Made by a program: the position numbers and the translations under genes. DNA of 49,997 bases from Candidatus Gastranaerophilales bacterium. Lineage in GTDB: Bacteria; Cyanobacteriota; Vampirovibrionia; Gastranaerophilales; Gastranaerophilaceae. Of the stretch, positions 1 to 8,061 are shown one piece after another. The notes under the pieces were generated by a model. The model was not told where the DNA came from. It did no database searches and saw nothing but the letters and a program-made list of their open reading frames with translations. Each line of letters starts with the position of its first letter. Positions within the stretch are counted from its first letter, which is position 1. The DNA lies in assembly GCA_944326485.1 (NCBI GenBank), contig CALVED010000012.1, positions 1 to 49,997 on the forward strand, written 5' to 3'.

Positions 1-1
1 T

Positions 2-73
2 GCCGGTGTAGCTCAACGGTAGAGCAACGGTTTTGTAAACCGTAGGTTGTAGGTTCGATTCCTATCACCGGCT
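2..73 (+). tRNA. tRNA-Thr (anticodon TGT)
   Basis: A complete cloverleaf is visible. The acceptor arms GCCGGTG and CACCGGC pair perfectly, the anticodon stem ACGGT/ACCGT encloses loop TTTGTAA with anticodon TGT, and the T loop TTCGATT is present. The 3' CCA is not encoded. It is the first gene of a tRNA-tuf cluster, and its promoter lies outside the window. Confidence 0.97.
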
Positions 74-108
74 ATTTATAAATTGAACATTGTAAAATTA
101 AATAAAAT

Positions 109-191
109 GGGTAGATGGCCGAGTGGCTAAAGGCGACAGACTGTAAATCTGTTGACGCGAGTCTACGGTGGTTCGAATCCACCTCTGCCCA
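109..191 (+). tRNA. tRNA-Tyr (anticodon GTA)
   Basis: The acceptor GGGTAGA pairs with TCTGCCC (one G-T wobble). The anticodon stem CAGA/TCTG carries loop CTGTAAA with anticodon GTA. A long variable arm between anticodon and T arms is typical of bacterial class II tRNA-Tyr. CCA is not encoded. It lies between the two threonine tRNAs and is probably co-transcribed with them. Confidence 0.97.
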
Positions 192-203
192 TTTCTTTTT
201 TGA

Positions 204-275
204 GCCCTTGTGGCGCAGTGGTAGCGCACTCCCTTGGTAAGGGAGAGGTCACGGGTTCAAGTCCCGTCAAGGGCT
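204..275 (+). tRNA. tRNA-Thr (anticodon GGT)
   Basis: The acceptor GCCCTTG pairs perfectly with CAAGGGC. The anticodon stem CTCCC/GGGAG holds loop TTGGTAA with anticodon GGT. CCA is not encoded. It lies 66 bp upstream of tuf, so the transcript probably runs Thr-Tyr-Thr-tuf, as in the tufB-type tRNA clusters of proteobacteria but without a glycine tRNA. Confidence 0.97.
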
Positions 276-341
276 ATTAAAAAACCTAAAATTAAAAATA
301 TAGGATAAGTAGAATAATTACAAAAAAAGGAGTTTAAACTC

Positions 342-1550
342 ATGGCACGCGAAAAGTTTGAAAGAAACAAACCGCACGTTAATATTGGTACTGTAGGTCA
401 CGTTGACCACGGTAAAACAACATTAACTGCAGCAATCACATCTTGTATGGCAGCTGTTGGTAAAGCTCAAGCTAAAAAGTTTGACGAAATCGATGCAGCT
501 CCTGAAGAAAAAGCTAGAGGTATTACTATCTCTACAGCTCACGTAGAATATGAAACAGATGCTAGACACTATGCACACGTTGACTGTCCTGGGCACGCTG
601 ACTATGTAAAAAACATGATTACAGGTGCAGCTCAAATGGACGGTGCAATCCTTGTTATTGCAGCTACTGATGGTGCAATGCCTCAAACTAGAGAACACAT
701 TCTACTTGCTAGACAAGTTGGTGTTCCTAAATTAGTAGTTTTCTTGAACAAATGTGATATGGTTGAAGATGAAGAATTACTAGAATTAGTTGAAATGGAA
801 GCTAGAGAATTATTATCTAAATATGAATTCGATGGCGATAATACACCATTTATCAGAGGTTCAGCTTTAAAAGCTTTAGAAGCAGTTCAAGCTAATCCTA
901 CTATTGGTAGAGGTCAAGATAAGTGGGTTGATAAAATTTGGGAACTTATGGATGCAGTTGATACTTGGATTCCAACCCCAGAACGTGATGTAGATCAACC
1001 ATTCTTAATGCCGATTGAAGACGTATTCTCTATTACTGGTCGTGGTACAGTTGCTACCGGTAGAGTTGAAAGAGGAAAAGTTAAAGTTGGTCAAGAAGTT
1101 GAAATAGTTGGTTTCGGCGAAACTAAAAAAACAACTGTAACTGGTGTTGAAATGTTCAGAAAACTTCTTGATGAAGGTATCGCTGGTGATAATATTGGTG
1201 CTTTATTAAGAGGTATTGATAAAACTGATGTTCAAAGAGGTCAAGTTCTAGCAGCTCCTGGTTCTATTAAACCTCATACTAAGTTTACTGCTAACGTTTA
1301 TGTTTTAACTAAAGATGAAGGTGGTCGTCATACTCCATTCTTCCCTGGTTATAGACCTCAATTCTATATCAGAACAACTGATGTAACAGGTTCTATTAAA
1401 TTCGATGGTGAAATGGTTATGCCTGGTGATAACGTAGTAATGGATGTTGAACTTATTTCTCCAGTTGCTATTGAACAAGGTATGAGATTCGCTATCAGAG
1501 AAGGCGGACGTACTGTTGGTGCTGGTGTAGTAGACAAAATTATTGAATAA
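342..1550 (+). CDS. tuf: Elongation factor Tu
   Basis: Translation elongation GTPase that delivers aminoacyl-tRNA to the ribosomal A site in the cytoplasm. The 402-residue product is of normal length. It shows the P-loop GHVDHGKT near residue 19, effector-region RGITI, DCPGH of the G3 motif near residue 82, and NKCD of the G4 motif near 137, followed by the two beta-barrel domains ending in the conserved RTVGAGVV region. The ATG follows a strong AAAGGAG ribosome-binding site. The gene lies directly after three tRNA genes rather than in a visible rpsL-rpsG-fusA operon, and ends at a strong intrinsic terminator. Its codon use is more regular than that of its neighbours, as expected for high expression. 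Confidence 0.99.
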   Translation: MAREKFERNKPHVNIGTVGHVDHGKTTLTAAITSCMAAVGKAQAKKFDEIDAAPEEKARGITISTAHVEYETDARHYAHVDCPGHADYVKNMITGAAQMDGAILVIAATDGAMPQTREHILLARQVGVPKLVVFLNKCDMVEDEELLELVEMEARELLSKYEFDGDNTPFIRGSALKALEAVQANPTIGRGQDKWVDKIWELMDAVDTWIPTPERDVDQPFLMPIEDVFSITGRGTVATGRVERGKVKVGQEVEIVGFGETKKTTVTGVEMFRKLLDEGIAGDNIGALLRGIDKTDVQRGQVLAAPGSIKPHTKFTANVYVLTKDEGGRHTPFFPGYRPQFYIRTTDVTGSIKFDGEMVMPGDNVVMDVELISPVAIEQGMRFAIREGGRTVGAGVVDKIIE

Positions 1551-1570
1551 TAATTTTATTTGATATTTTA

Positions 1571-1600
1571 AGAAACCGAACATTGTTCGGTTTCTTTTTA
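1571..1600 (+). terminator. Intrinsic terminator of the tRNA-tuf operon
   Basis: An 11-bp perfect stem AGAAACCGAAC/GTTCGGTTTCT with a three-base loop is followed by a T-rich run (TTTTTATA). It begins 20 bp after the tuf stop codon. Confidence 0.93.
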
Positions 1601-1655
1601 TATAAAATTTTTTAAGAAAATTCAATATATTACTAAATTTAAAAAAAATTGTTTG

Positions 1656-1836
1656 CTGTTCGAAAAGAAATTCACGATAAGCTGAATGTGTGAGTGAATT
1701 TTTTTACAAACGAACCAAAAACTTTGTTTTTGAATAAGCTTGTATTTGTAGTGAAACAAAGGTGAGTAGAGTTTTAAATGGTGAGTATTTTATTAGTGTG
1801 AATGACTTGCTAATAAAGTGCTATACTAGATTAAAT
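1656..1836 (+). repeat. Dispersed structured intergenic repeat, copy A (full length)
   Basis: First of five related intergenic sequences in the window. It starts near CGAAAAGAAATTCAC and ends with CTATACTAGATTAAAT. Three hairpins can be drawn: AAATTCAC/GTGAATTT; the perfect CAAAAAC-TTT-GTTTTTG (or the alternative CTTTGTTT/AAACAAAG); and a 3' hairpin TTTTATTAG/CTAATAAAG. The 3' hairpin has an A-T pair where other copies have G-C. No ORF is present. The rest of the gap up to the next gene (1837-1996) is AT-rich sequence in which I see nothing else. Confidence 0.8.
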
Positions 1837-1996
1837 TATTTTAGATTACCTGTAATTTTAATAAAAATAATAGAGTATACATTTATAATTCTATTTTATT
1901 ATTTTGCCTAATTTTCTTGTAAATATTTTTTAATATTTTAACAAAAAAAAAAATACTCAAATTTTGAAATAATTGTTGTTGAGTGAGATAATTATT

Positions 1997-3916
1997 TTGA
2001 AAATACAAGGAATTAGCAACTTTTATAATATATTAAAAATTAATAATACACCATCTGAAACAAATAAAACCAATCAAACCAATCCTTTTAAAATTAGAAA
2101 TTCCTTAAATGCAGATGTTGTAAGCTTTTCTGCAAAAAAATATGATGCGGATAGTATTATTAATCCTACTAACCATTGCGCATATTGTGGGTGTAAAGTA
2201 TATACAGATGACCAATTAACAAGTATTGCAAAAGAAATGCTTTCTTCAAAAGCATATAGACTCCAAGGTAAAATAAAAAGTGTTTTAGAAAAACTAGAAG
2301 GTGCTAAATATTCCCAAGAAATTGCTGTTGCAAAACGTCTTGAAAATGCCGATCAAATTAATTTTTTTAAAAATTTTCTGGATATTTCTTCTAAAAAATC
2401 TTTCCTTAGAGGTGATGCAATTTTTCAACAAGTTTATTCTTTAAGTAGTGATGAAGCATTGGAACTTTTAGTAGAAAATCTTCATCCTTTACAAAGAACA
2501 ATTGATCATATATCGCCCCAGAATCTTGCACAAGATAATAATAGTGCTGATATTAATTTAGTTGAAGCTTGTTATTGTTGTAATCACGACCTAAAGAAAG
2601 GTTCTTCTTTTGAAGAGTTCTATACTATGTTCCCTTCGATTAAAAATAATATGCCTGAAGATAAATTTCAGTTCGCAGTTTCTAAGCTTCTTGATTCTTC
2701 AAAATCTGATATACTGCAAAGATTATCGGCATCTAATATGTTAAAATTACTAGAACGTTTATTTATTCAGAGGACAGAAGCATCTAATTATCTTGATTCT
2801 ATTGATTTTAGAATCAAAAATAGTAAAAATGATATTTTATCTTCTATCGGATCTTGTAAGGATGAAATTTCACAAAAAAGAAAAGAAATTAGTGAGTTGG
2901 AAAATCAATATGAAAGTTTAAGACAAGACTCTGAATATGTTGCTTTACTAACACGTCTTAATTATCAATCACAACTTGATTCCCTTCATGATATTATTCA
3001 GTCTTTAAGAGAAAAGAGACAAAAAACAAGTAATGCAATTAATGATATTAAAAACCCAAAACGTTCTCAGAATAAAAAAAGAGATGAATTAACTCCTGAA
3101 CAAAAAAAAGCAAGAATAGACGACTTAAAAGCTCAATTAAATAATTTATCTTCTCAACTTGATTCACATTTGCAAAAAGAAGCTGAATTGACTTCTAAAA
3201 TCAAAGAACTTGATTCAAAATTCCCAACAATTGAAATGTTGCAAAGAGAGAAAAATAATTTAAGCCGATTAATTGAAAAGCATAATAGATTAAAAGCTGT
3301 TTTGTCAGAAATAGCTTCCTTGAATGATAATTATTCAAAACTAAATACAGTTGAAACGCAGTTAAACACTGAATTATCTTCTATTGTTATTTCAGGAATA
3401 GACATTGAATCTTGTACTGAAGAAGAGCGCAAACAGTACGAAAGATTTTTATCTTTAATTGATTCTCTTAAGTATATTGAAGAACATCCAAATGGTGGTG
3501 CGATTAAAGTTCTAATTAATACTTCTGCAAAAATTCAAATTAATTCTGAACTTGAATCCTTGAAAGATAACCCTTTAGTTATTGAACATAGAGCTAAGGA
3601 AAAGTATGCAAGTATCTCTTCTACTTTAGAAAGTACAAAGAAACAAATAGAAAGTATTGAAAAACAAATTGATACACTTGAGCAAGAAAAACAAAGTTTA
3701 TCTGTTGAGTGCTCTGAAATTTCTCAAAGTGAGGCTAAATCTAAGTTAGTTCAAGTATCAGCTCAAATTAGAAATTTAGTTGAAAAATCAAATTATTTAA
3801 AAATACCACAATTAATTAATACGCTTAAGGCAGAAATAGCTCTATTAGAATCTACTATTAATGATTTGCAGGATAAAAAAGCTCAAATTGAGTCAATGTA
3901 TGAGTCTGGAACTTAA
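1997..3916 (+). CDS. HNH-type zinc-site protein with long coiled coil
   Basis: Not recognised as a named protein. The N-terminal third carries the cysteine/histidine pattern of an HNH nuclease fold: CAYCG near residue 61, IDHISP near 169, and NLVEACYCCNHDLKKG near 187-202. The segment between first CxxC and DH is about 105 residues, which is unusually long. Residues from about 270 to the C-terminus are Lys/Glu/Gln/Ser-rich heptad-like sequence predicted to be coiled coil, somewhat SMC-like but without a Walker motif. No ATG exists near the start. TTG at 1997 follows GAGTGAG at a suitable distance, while the earlier TTGs at 1973-1979 have no such site. It is the only gene between the tuf terminator and the kinase. 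A role in DNA cleavage or processing is inference only. Confidence 0.75.
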   Translation: MKIQGISNFYNILKINNTPSETNKTNQTNPFKIRNSLNADVVSFSAKKYDADSIINPTNHCAYCGCKVYTDDQLTSIAKEMLSSKAYRLQGKIKSVLEKLEGAKYSQEIAVAKRLENADQINFFKNFLDISSKKSFLRGDAIFQQVYSLSSDEALELLVENLHPLQRTIDHISPQNLAQDNNSADINLVEACYCCNHDLKKGSSFEEFYTMFPSIKNNMPEDKFQFAVSKLLDSSKSDILQRLSASNMLKLLERLFIQRTEASNYLDSIDFRIKNSKNDILSSIGSCKDEISQKRKEISELENQYESLRQDSEYVALLTRLNYQSQLDSLHDIIQSLREKRQKTSNAINDIKNPKRSQNKKRDELTPEQKKARIDDLKAQLNNLSSQLDSHLQKEAELTSKIKELDSKFPTIEMLQREKNNLSRLIEKHNRLKAVLSEIASLNDNYSKLNTVETQLNTELSSIVISGIDIESCTEEERKQYERFLSLIDSLKYIEEHPNGGAIKVLINTSAKIQINSELESLKDNPLVIEHRAKEKYASISSTLESTKKQIESIEKQIDTLEQEKQSLSVECSEISQSEAKSKLVQVSAQIRNLVEKSNYLKIPQLINTLKAEIALLESTINDLQDKKAQIESMYESGT

Positions 3917-3983
3917 TAATTGTAATAAATTTGTTTATTTTGTTTTTCTAAATTATTATTTTATTATGGGAGATTATTAAAAA

Positions 3984-5531
3984 ATGCATTTTTCATATAA
4001 AATATTAGTTTTGGATGATGATAAATTAGTTACTTCTTCTTTAAAATCTCTTTTCTCTTTGGAAGGTTTTGATGATGTTGTATTCTTCAATAATCCTTTT
4101 GATGCTGTTAGATATTTAGAAGAAAATAATCGGGATGTTATTATTTCTGATTTTATGATGCCTAATATGGATGGTATTGAATTTCTTTCTAAAGCAAAAA
4201 AAATATGTCCAAATTCAAGTACTATCTTGCTTACCGGTTATGCTGATAAAGAAAATGCAATTAAAGCTATAAATGATGTTGGTTTATATAAATACATTGA
4301 AAAACCTTGGGATAATGATGAACTTATTATAAATGTGAAAAATGCTTATGAAAGAGCTCATTTAATTGATACTCTTGAAATTAAGAATAAAGAACTTGAA
4401 AAATATTCTAAACATCTTGAAGATTTAGTAAAACAAAAAACAGCTGGAATTATTGAGATGAATGAAAAGCTTTCAGCTGTTATAAATAATTGTGCTGATG
4501 GTATTATAATTTTTTCTTCTAATCAACAAGTTTTAGACGTTAATCCTGCTTGTGAGTCTTTGTTTGGACTTTCTGAAGAAATCTTCAAATCGAAATATGT
4601 ATATGATTTATTTCTATCAAAAAATATTTCTTGGGAAGATGTTTTTTCTCAAAAAGATGAAAAACTTTTACGTGAGATAGAAGTAACTAATGCTGTTAAT
4701 GGTAATAAAATACCAGTAGAAATAAGTTGTGCATTTATTCCTCCAAAAACAGAAAAGGAATTAGGAAGTTATGTTTTTGTTATAAGAGATGTTAATTTGC
4801 AAAAAGATATGGAAAGATTGCGTGAAGATTTCATTGCTACTTTAACTCATGATTTAAGAACACCAGCTTTGGCATCTATTCAAACATTAGAATATTTTTT
4901 GAATGGTACATTGGGAAATTTAAATGATAAACAAAAAATGCTTCTTTCTACTATGAAAAAAAGTAATGAAGATATGTTAGGTTTAATAAATACATTGCTT
5001 GAAGTTTATAAATACGAAGCAGGCAGATTGCATCTTGTTAAAACTTTATTTGATTTTGATAATCTTTTAGATGAATGTATTGCTCAAATTGAACCTATTG
5101 CTTTAAGTAAAAATCAGAAAATTGAAAAATTATTTATTAATCCTCAAAAGGTGCAAATTTTTGCTGATAGAAATGAAATAAGAAGAGTTATTATTAATCT
5201 TATAGGAAATGCCGTCAAATATACACAAAATGGCGGATTAATACAAGTAAAAGCTGAAATTGATGGAAATGATTTGAAATTTTCTGTTAAAGATAATGGT
5301 GAAGGAATTTTTAAACAAGATATACCGAAATTATTTAAAAGATTTTCTCAAGGAACACATGAAAAACGTTCTATTAGTACCGGACTTGGTTTATATTTAT
5401 CTAAACAAATTATAGATGCTCATGGCGGTAAAATCTGGCTTGAAAGTGACAAAGGTAAAGGAAGTGAGTTCTTCTTTATTTTATTAGATGCTGTTTTGCA
5501 AAAAAAGGAGGATGCTTTATGGACTGTTTAA
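3984..5531 (+). CDS. Receiver-PAS hybrid sensor histidine kinase
   Basis: Cytoplasmic signalling kinase of 515 residues with no membrane segment. The order is: receiver domain (about 5-120; acidic DDD at 11-13, phospho-acceptor D56, conserved K107 in EKPW), a short coiled coil (125-160), a PAS domain (about 160-270), HisKA (FIATLTHDLRTP, phospho-histidine near 289), and HATPase (N box NLIGNAVKYT near 405, DNGEG near 437, TGLGLYLS near 466). A receiver placed before the kinase suggests the protein is itself modulated by an upstream kinase, as in phosphorelays. The start follows a GGGAG site. The last 13 bp overlap the following response regulator, its likely partner. The signal is unknown. Confidence 0.95.
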   Translation: MHFSYKILVLDDDKLVTSSLKSLFSLEGFDDVVFFNNPFDAVRYLEENNRDVIISDFMMPNMDGIEFLSKAKKICPNSSTILLTGYADKENAIKAINDVGLYKYIEKPWDNDELIINVKNAYERAHLIDTLEIKNKELEKYSKHLEDLVKQKTAGIIEMNEKLSAVINNCADGIIIFSSNQQVLDVNPACESLFGLSEEIFKSKYVYDLFLSKNISWEDVFSQKDEKLLREIEVTNAVNGNKIPVEISCAFIPPKTEKELGSYVFVIRDVNLQKDMERLREDFIATLTHDLRTPALASIQTLEYFLNGTLGNLNDKQKMLLSTMKKSNEDMLGLINTLLEVYKYEAGRLHLVKTLFDFDNLLDECIAQIEPIALSKNQKIEKLFINPQKVQIFADRNEIRRVIINLIGNAVKYTQNGGLIQVKAEIDGNDLKFSVKDNGEGIFKQDIPKLFKRFSQGTHEKRSISTGLGLYLSKQIIDAHGGKIWLESDKGKGSEFFFILLDAVLQKKEDALWTV

Positions 5532-6199
5532 AAGTATTACTTGTAGAAGACCATAAAATGGTTCGACTAGGTCTATCTCTTGTTTTTGAACATTCCGGGG
5601 AAATTGAGCTTATTGGTGAAGCTGAAGACGGTAAAAAAGGAGTTGAACTTGCACTTGAATTAAAACCGGACGTAGTTTTAATGGATATTGGTTTGCCTGA
5701 AATGGATGGTATACAAGCCACTACTATAATAAAAAAAACTAATCCTGATATTAAAGTTTTGATTTTTACTTCACGTGAATCTGATGACGATGTATTTGAT
5801 TCATTATCGGCTGGTGCTGATGGTTATATTATGAAAGGTGCTAATGAAGATCAGATGATTAATGCTATTAAAGCTGTTGCTGAAGGTACGGCTTGGCTTG
5901 ATCCTGCTATTGCAAGACTTGTTTTATCTAATGTTAGAAGATATTCTTCTACTTCTTCGGTTGTTAGTTCAAGTTCTTCTATTAATAAAAATATTTCTAA
6001 AGACATATATGGGCTTACAGATAGAGAACTTGAAGTATTAGCACTTATTGTTGAAGGTATGAATAATACTCAGATTGCTAAAAAACTATTTATTACTTTA
6101 TCTACAGCTAAGGCTCATGTTCATAGTATTTTGCAAAAGCTATATGTTTCTAATAGAACTCAAGCTACTATTCAAGCTGTTAAAGAAGGTTTAGTATAA
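5519..6199 (+). CDS. NarL/FixJ-family response regulator
   Basis: DNA-binding response regulator of 226 residues. The N-terminal receiver has acidic ED at 10-11, phospho-acceptor D56 in VLMDIGLPEMDG, T in IFTS and the conserved lysine in IMKGA. A serine-rich linker (about 140-156) leads to a LuxR-type helix-turn-helix (LTDRELEVLALIVEG through the recognition helix STAKAHVHSILQKL). It overlaps the upstream kinase gene by 13 bp and is preceded by AAGGAGG inside that gene, so translational coupling is likely. The regulated genes are unknown; the secreted-protein gene downstream is a candidate. Confidence 0.96.
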   Translation: MDCLKVLLVEDHKMVRLGLSLVFEHSGEIELIGEAEDGKKGVELALELKPDVVLMDIGLPEMDGIQATTIIKKTNPDIKVLIFTSRESDDDVFDSLSAGADGYIMKGANEDQMINAIKAVAEGTAWLDPAIARLVLSNVRRYSSTSSVVSSSSSINKNISKDIYGLTDRELEVLALIVEGMNNTQIAKKLFITLSTAKAHVHSILQKLYVSNRTQATIQAVKEGLV

Positions 6200-7266
6200 T
6201 GAAGAGATTTATTATTCTTTTCCTTTGTTGTACTTTATTCCCTTTTATTTCTTTTGCTAAAGAAAAAGAAAAACCGGATCCTCTTTATCTGTCTTCTCCT
6301 GCGTTAGAATTTAATGAAGAAGATTTAAATTCTTCTCAAAAAGTTATTGATAATAGAACTTTAGAAGAAAAAATAAGAGAAAAATTACATTTAAAACCTA
6401 CAAAAAAGATATATTATCATAATATTGATAAATCAAATCAGCCTATTACTGTTGATGATTATTATAAATTAGCAAAAGATATAAAGCGTTCTGAATTTGA
6501 AATACCTGAACCGATTTTTACTTCTCCTGCTGATATAATTATGCCTGATCCTCATTTTAGAGTTATTCGGTTTAACACACCTCCAGGTCAGAGAAATATT
6601 GATATTTCACGTATTGTTGCAGAAAGAACAGCTGTTTCTGCCGGTATTTTATCTCCTGACAATACAAAAATGGTTTATACAAAATGTTTCTTTTATCCTA
6701 GGTTTAATCAGACTTCTTCAAGTGCATACTTTATTCCTGTTAAAGAAACATCTGATGCTTATAAAGCTTTATTTATGACTAATGTTATGCAAGAAGAAAT
6801 AAACCCTATTGTAAATGTTGGTATGGATGAACTTGTTAAGTATCAGTTTAGAACTTTATTTCCTATTGATTGGTCTAAAGATAGTTCTAAAATTGCTTTC
6901 AAAGAAAAAGTTGGTTCAAATCTTCAAGAAACATGGCAGACAAATGTAATTATTTATGACTTTAAAACAAAAGATTGGAAACGTTTAACTGCAGTTAGGG
7001 AAGCTATTATTTATTGGTGGCGACAGAATAAACAAATTGAATTAAAAGATTATATGTGGGATATTTTTCCTGTTGGATGGGAAAAATCTAATCCTGACAG
7101 ATTGGTTGTTTATGCTTATGCTTTTACTAAGAATAGACCTCTTTTCCTAGGAACTTGGAGTATAGACTATAATGAGGAAAAATCTAAGCTTATTTCAATT
7201 GATTCTACTGCAGTTGAAATAGATTTAAATGGTTTCGGTCTAAAAGAGATTAAATTGGAACATTAA
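6199..7266 (+). CDS. Secreted protein of unknown function
   Basis: No family is recognised. The 355-residue product begins with a clear Sec signal peptide (MKRF, hydrophobic IILFLCCTLFPFISF, probable cleavage after SFA), so it acts beyond the inner membrane. The rest is soluble and aromatic-rich. Segments such as SPDNTKMVYTK, WSKDSSKIAFKEKV and VIIYDFKTKDWKRLT resemble the blades of WD40/TolB-like beta-propellers; this is a weak resemblance. The ATG overlaps the response-regulator stop by one base (TAATG), so it belongs to the same operon. Its stop codon interlocks with that of the convergent downstream gene. Confidence 0.8.
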   Translation: MKRFIILFLCCTLFPFISFAKEKEKPDPLYLSSPALEFNEEDLNSSQKVIDNRTLEEKIREKLHLKPTKKIYYHNIDKSNQPITVDDYYKLAKDIKRSEFEIPEPIFTSPADIIMPDPHFRVIRFNTPPGQRNIDISRIVAERTAVSAGILSPDNTKMVYTKCFFYPRFNQTSSSAYFIPVKETSDAYKALFMTNVMQEEINPIVNVGMDELVKYQFRTLFPIDWSKDSSKIAFKEKVGSNLQETWQTNVIIYDFKTKDWKRLTAVREAIIYWWRQNKQIELKDYMWDIFPVGWEKSNPDRLVVYAYAFTKNRPLFLGTWSIDYNEEKSKLISIDSTAVEIDLNGFGLKEIKLEH

Positions 7267-8060
7267 TTTAGTATTGTTTTTATAATATTAATGCTCTTTC
7301 TTATGTCTTCTTCTGTAAACATCTCTAAAACATAACTTGGATTTATATTTTGTTCTTTTATTGCATTAAAAATTTCAATAAAATCTAATGTTCCGTTTTC
7401 TAAATTTGAATGATCGTCGTTTTCTCTAAAATTGTTGTGAATATGTAAATGATATAGATTTTGTCCGTATGCTTTAATCCAATCAACAACCGTTGTATCT
7501 TTTGCATATAAATTTACGTGTCCTGTATCAAGGGCTAGTTTTAAATAAGAAGAGTCTACCTTCTCAAATAAATCAAGACAAAATTTAGGAGAAGTTTCAA
7601 AAACATTCTCTATTACTGCAATAATGCCTTCTTTTTCAAATTCTTTTATAAATTCTTTCCAAAAGGATACAAAGTTTTTCTTGAAGGCATCTATGGAACC
7701 ATAATGCTTTGTTCCTTTATTGCCTGTATGAAATAATACAGTATCTGCTTTTATGCCTTTTCCTATCTCTAAAGATTGAAAACACCTTTTTTGTGCAATT
7801 TCTCGTAGCAACCAATCAGAACTTGCAACATTTACATCTGAAAACATTGCATGTAATGTAATTCTGTTTGGAAAACCTTCTAAATCCTTATTTAAAATCT
7901 CGATTGTATCTTCTACAGTAAGTTTTTTATCTTTATATAAAGGTACTCTGCTTATTTCTATACCGGTTTTAAGTTCTTTTGCTAGGTTTACTGATTCTTT
8001 TATTGTATTTTTTGCTGATGATGATATTAATATATTTCTTTTGTTATCTTTGTTTTTCAT
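7263..8060 (-). CDS. TIM-barrel sugar phosphate isomerase/epimerase-like protein
   Basis: Resembles the xylose isomerase-like TIM-barrel family (AP endonuclease 2/sugar epimerase fold), whose members bind a divalent metal at the barrel mouth. Visible barrel-strand motifs with candidate metal ligands include TLHAMFSDVN, DTVLFHTGN, AVIENV, LALDTGHVNLY, LHIHNN and a C-terminal YVLEMF. The length (265 residues from ATG 8060) fits the family. I chose 8060 because GCGGAC lies upstream and it falls just after the upstream stop; an in-frame ATG at 8075 would overlap that gene by 14 bp. Endonuclease IV-like DNA repair and sugar epimerisation are both possible; motif quality favours the latter. Confidence 0.85.
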   Translation of the reverse strand: MKNKDNKRNILISSSAKNTIKESVNLAKELKTGIEISRVPLYKDKKLTVEDTIEILNKDLEGFPNRITLHAMFSDVNVASSDWLLREIAQKRCFQSLEIGKGIKADTVLFHTGNKGTKHYGSIDAFKKNFVSFWKEFIKEFEKEGIIAVIENVFETSPKFCLDLFEKVDSSYLKLALDTGHVNLYAKDTTVVDWIKAYGQNLYHLHIHNNFRENDDHSNLENGTLDFIEIFNAIKEQNINPSYVLEMFTEEDIRKSINIIKTILN

Positions 8061-8061
8061 T

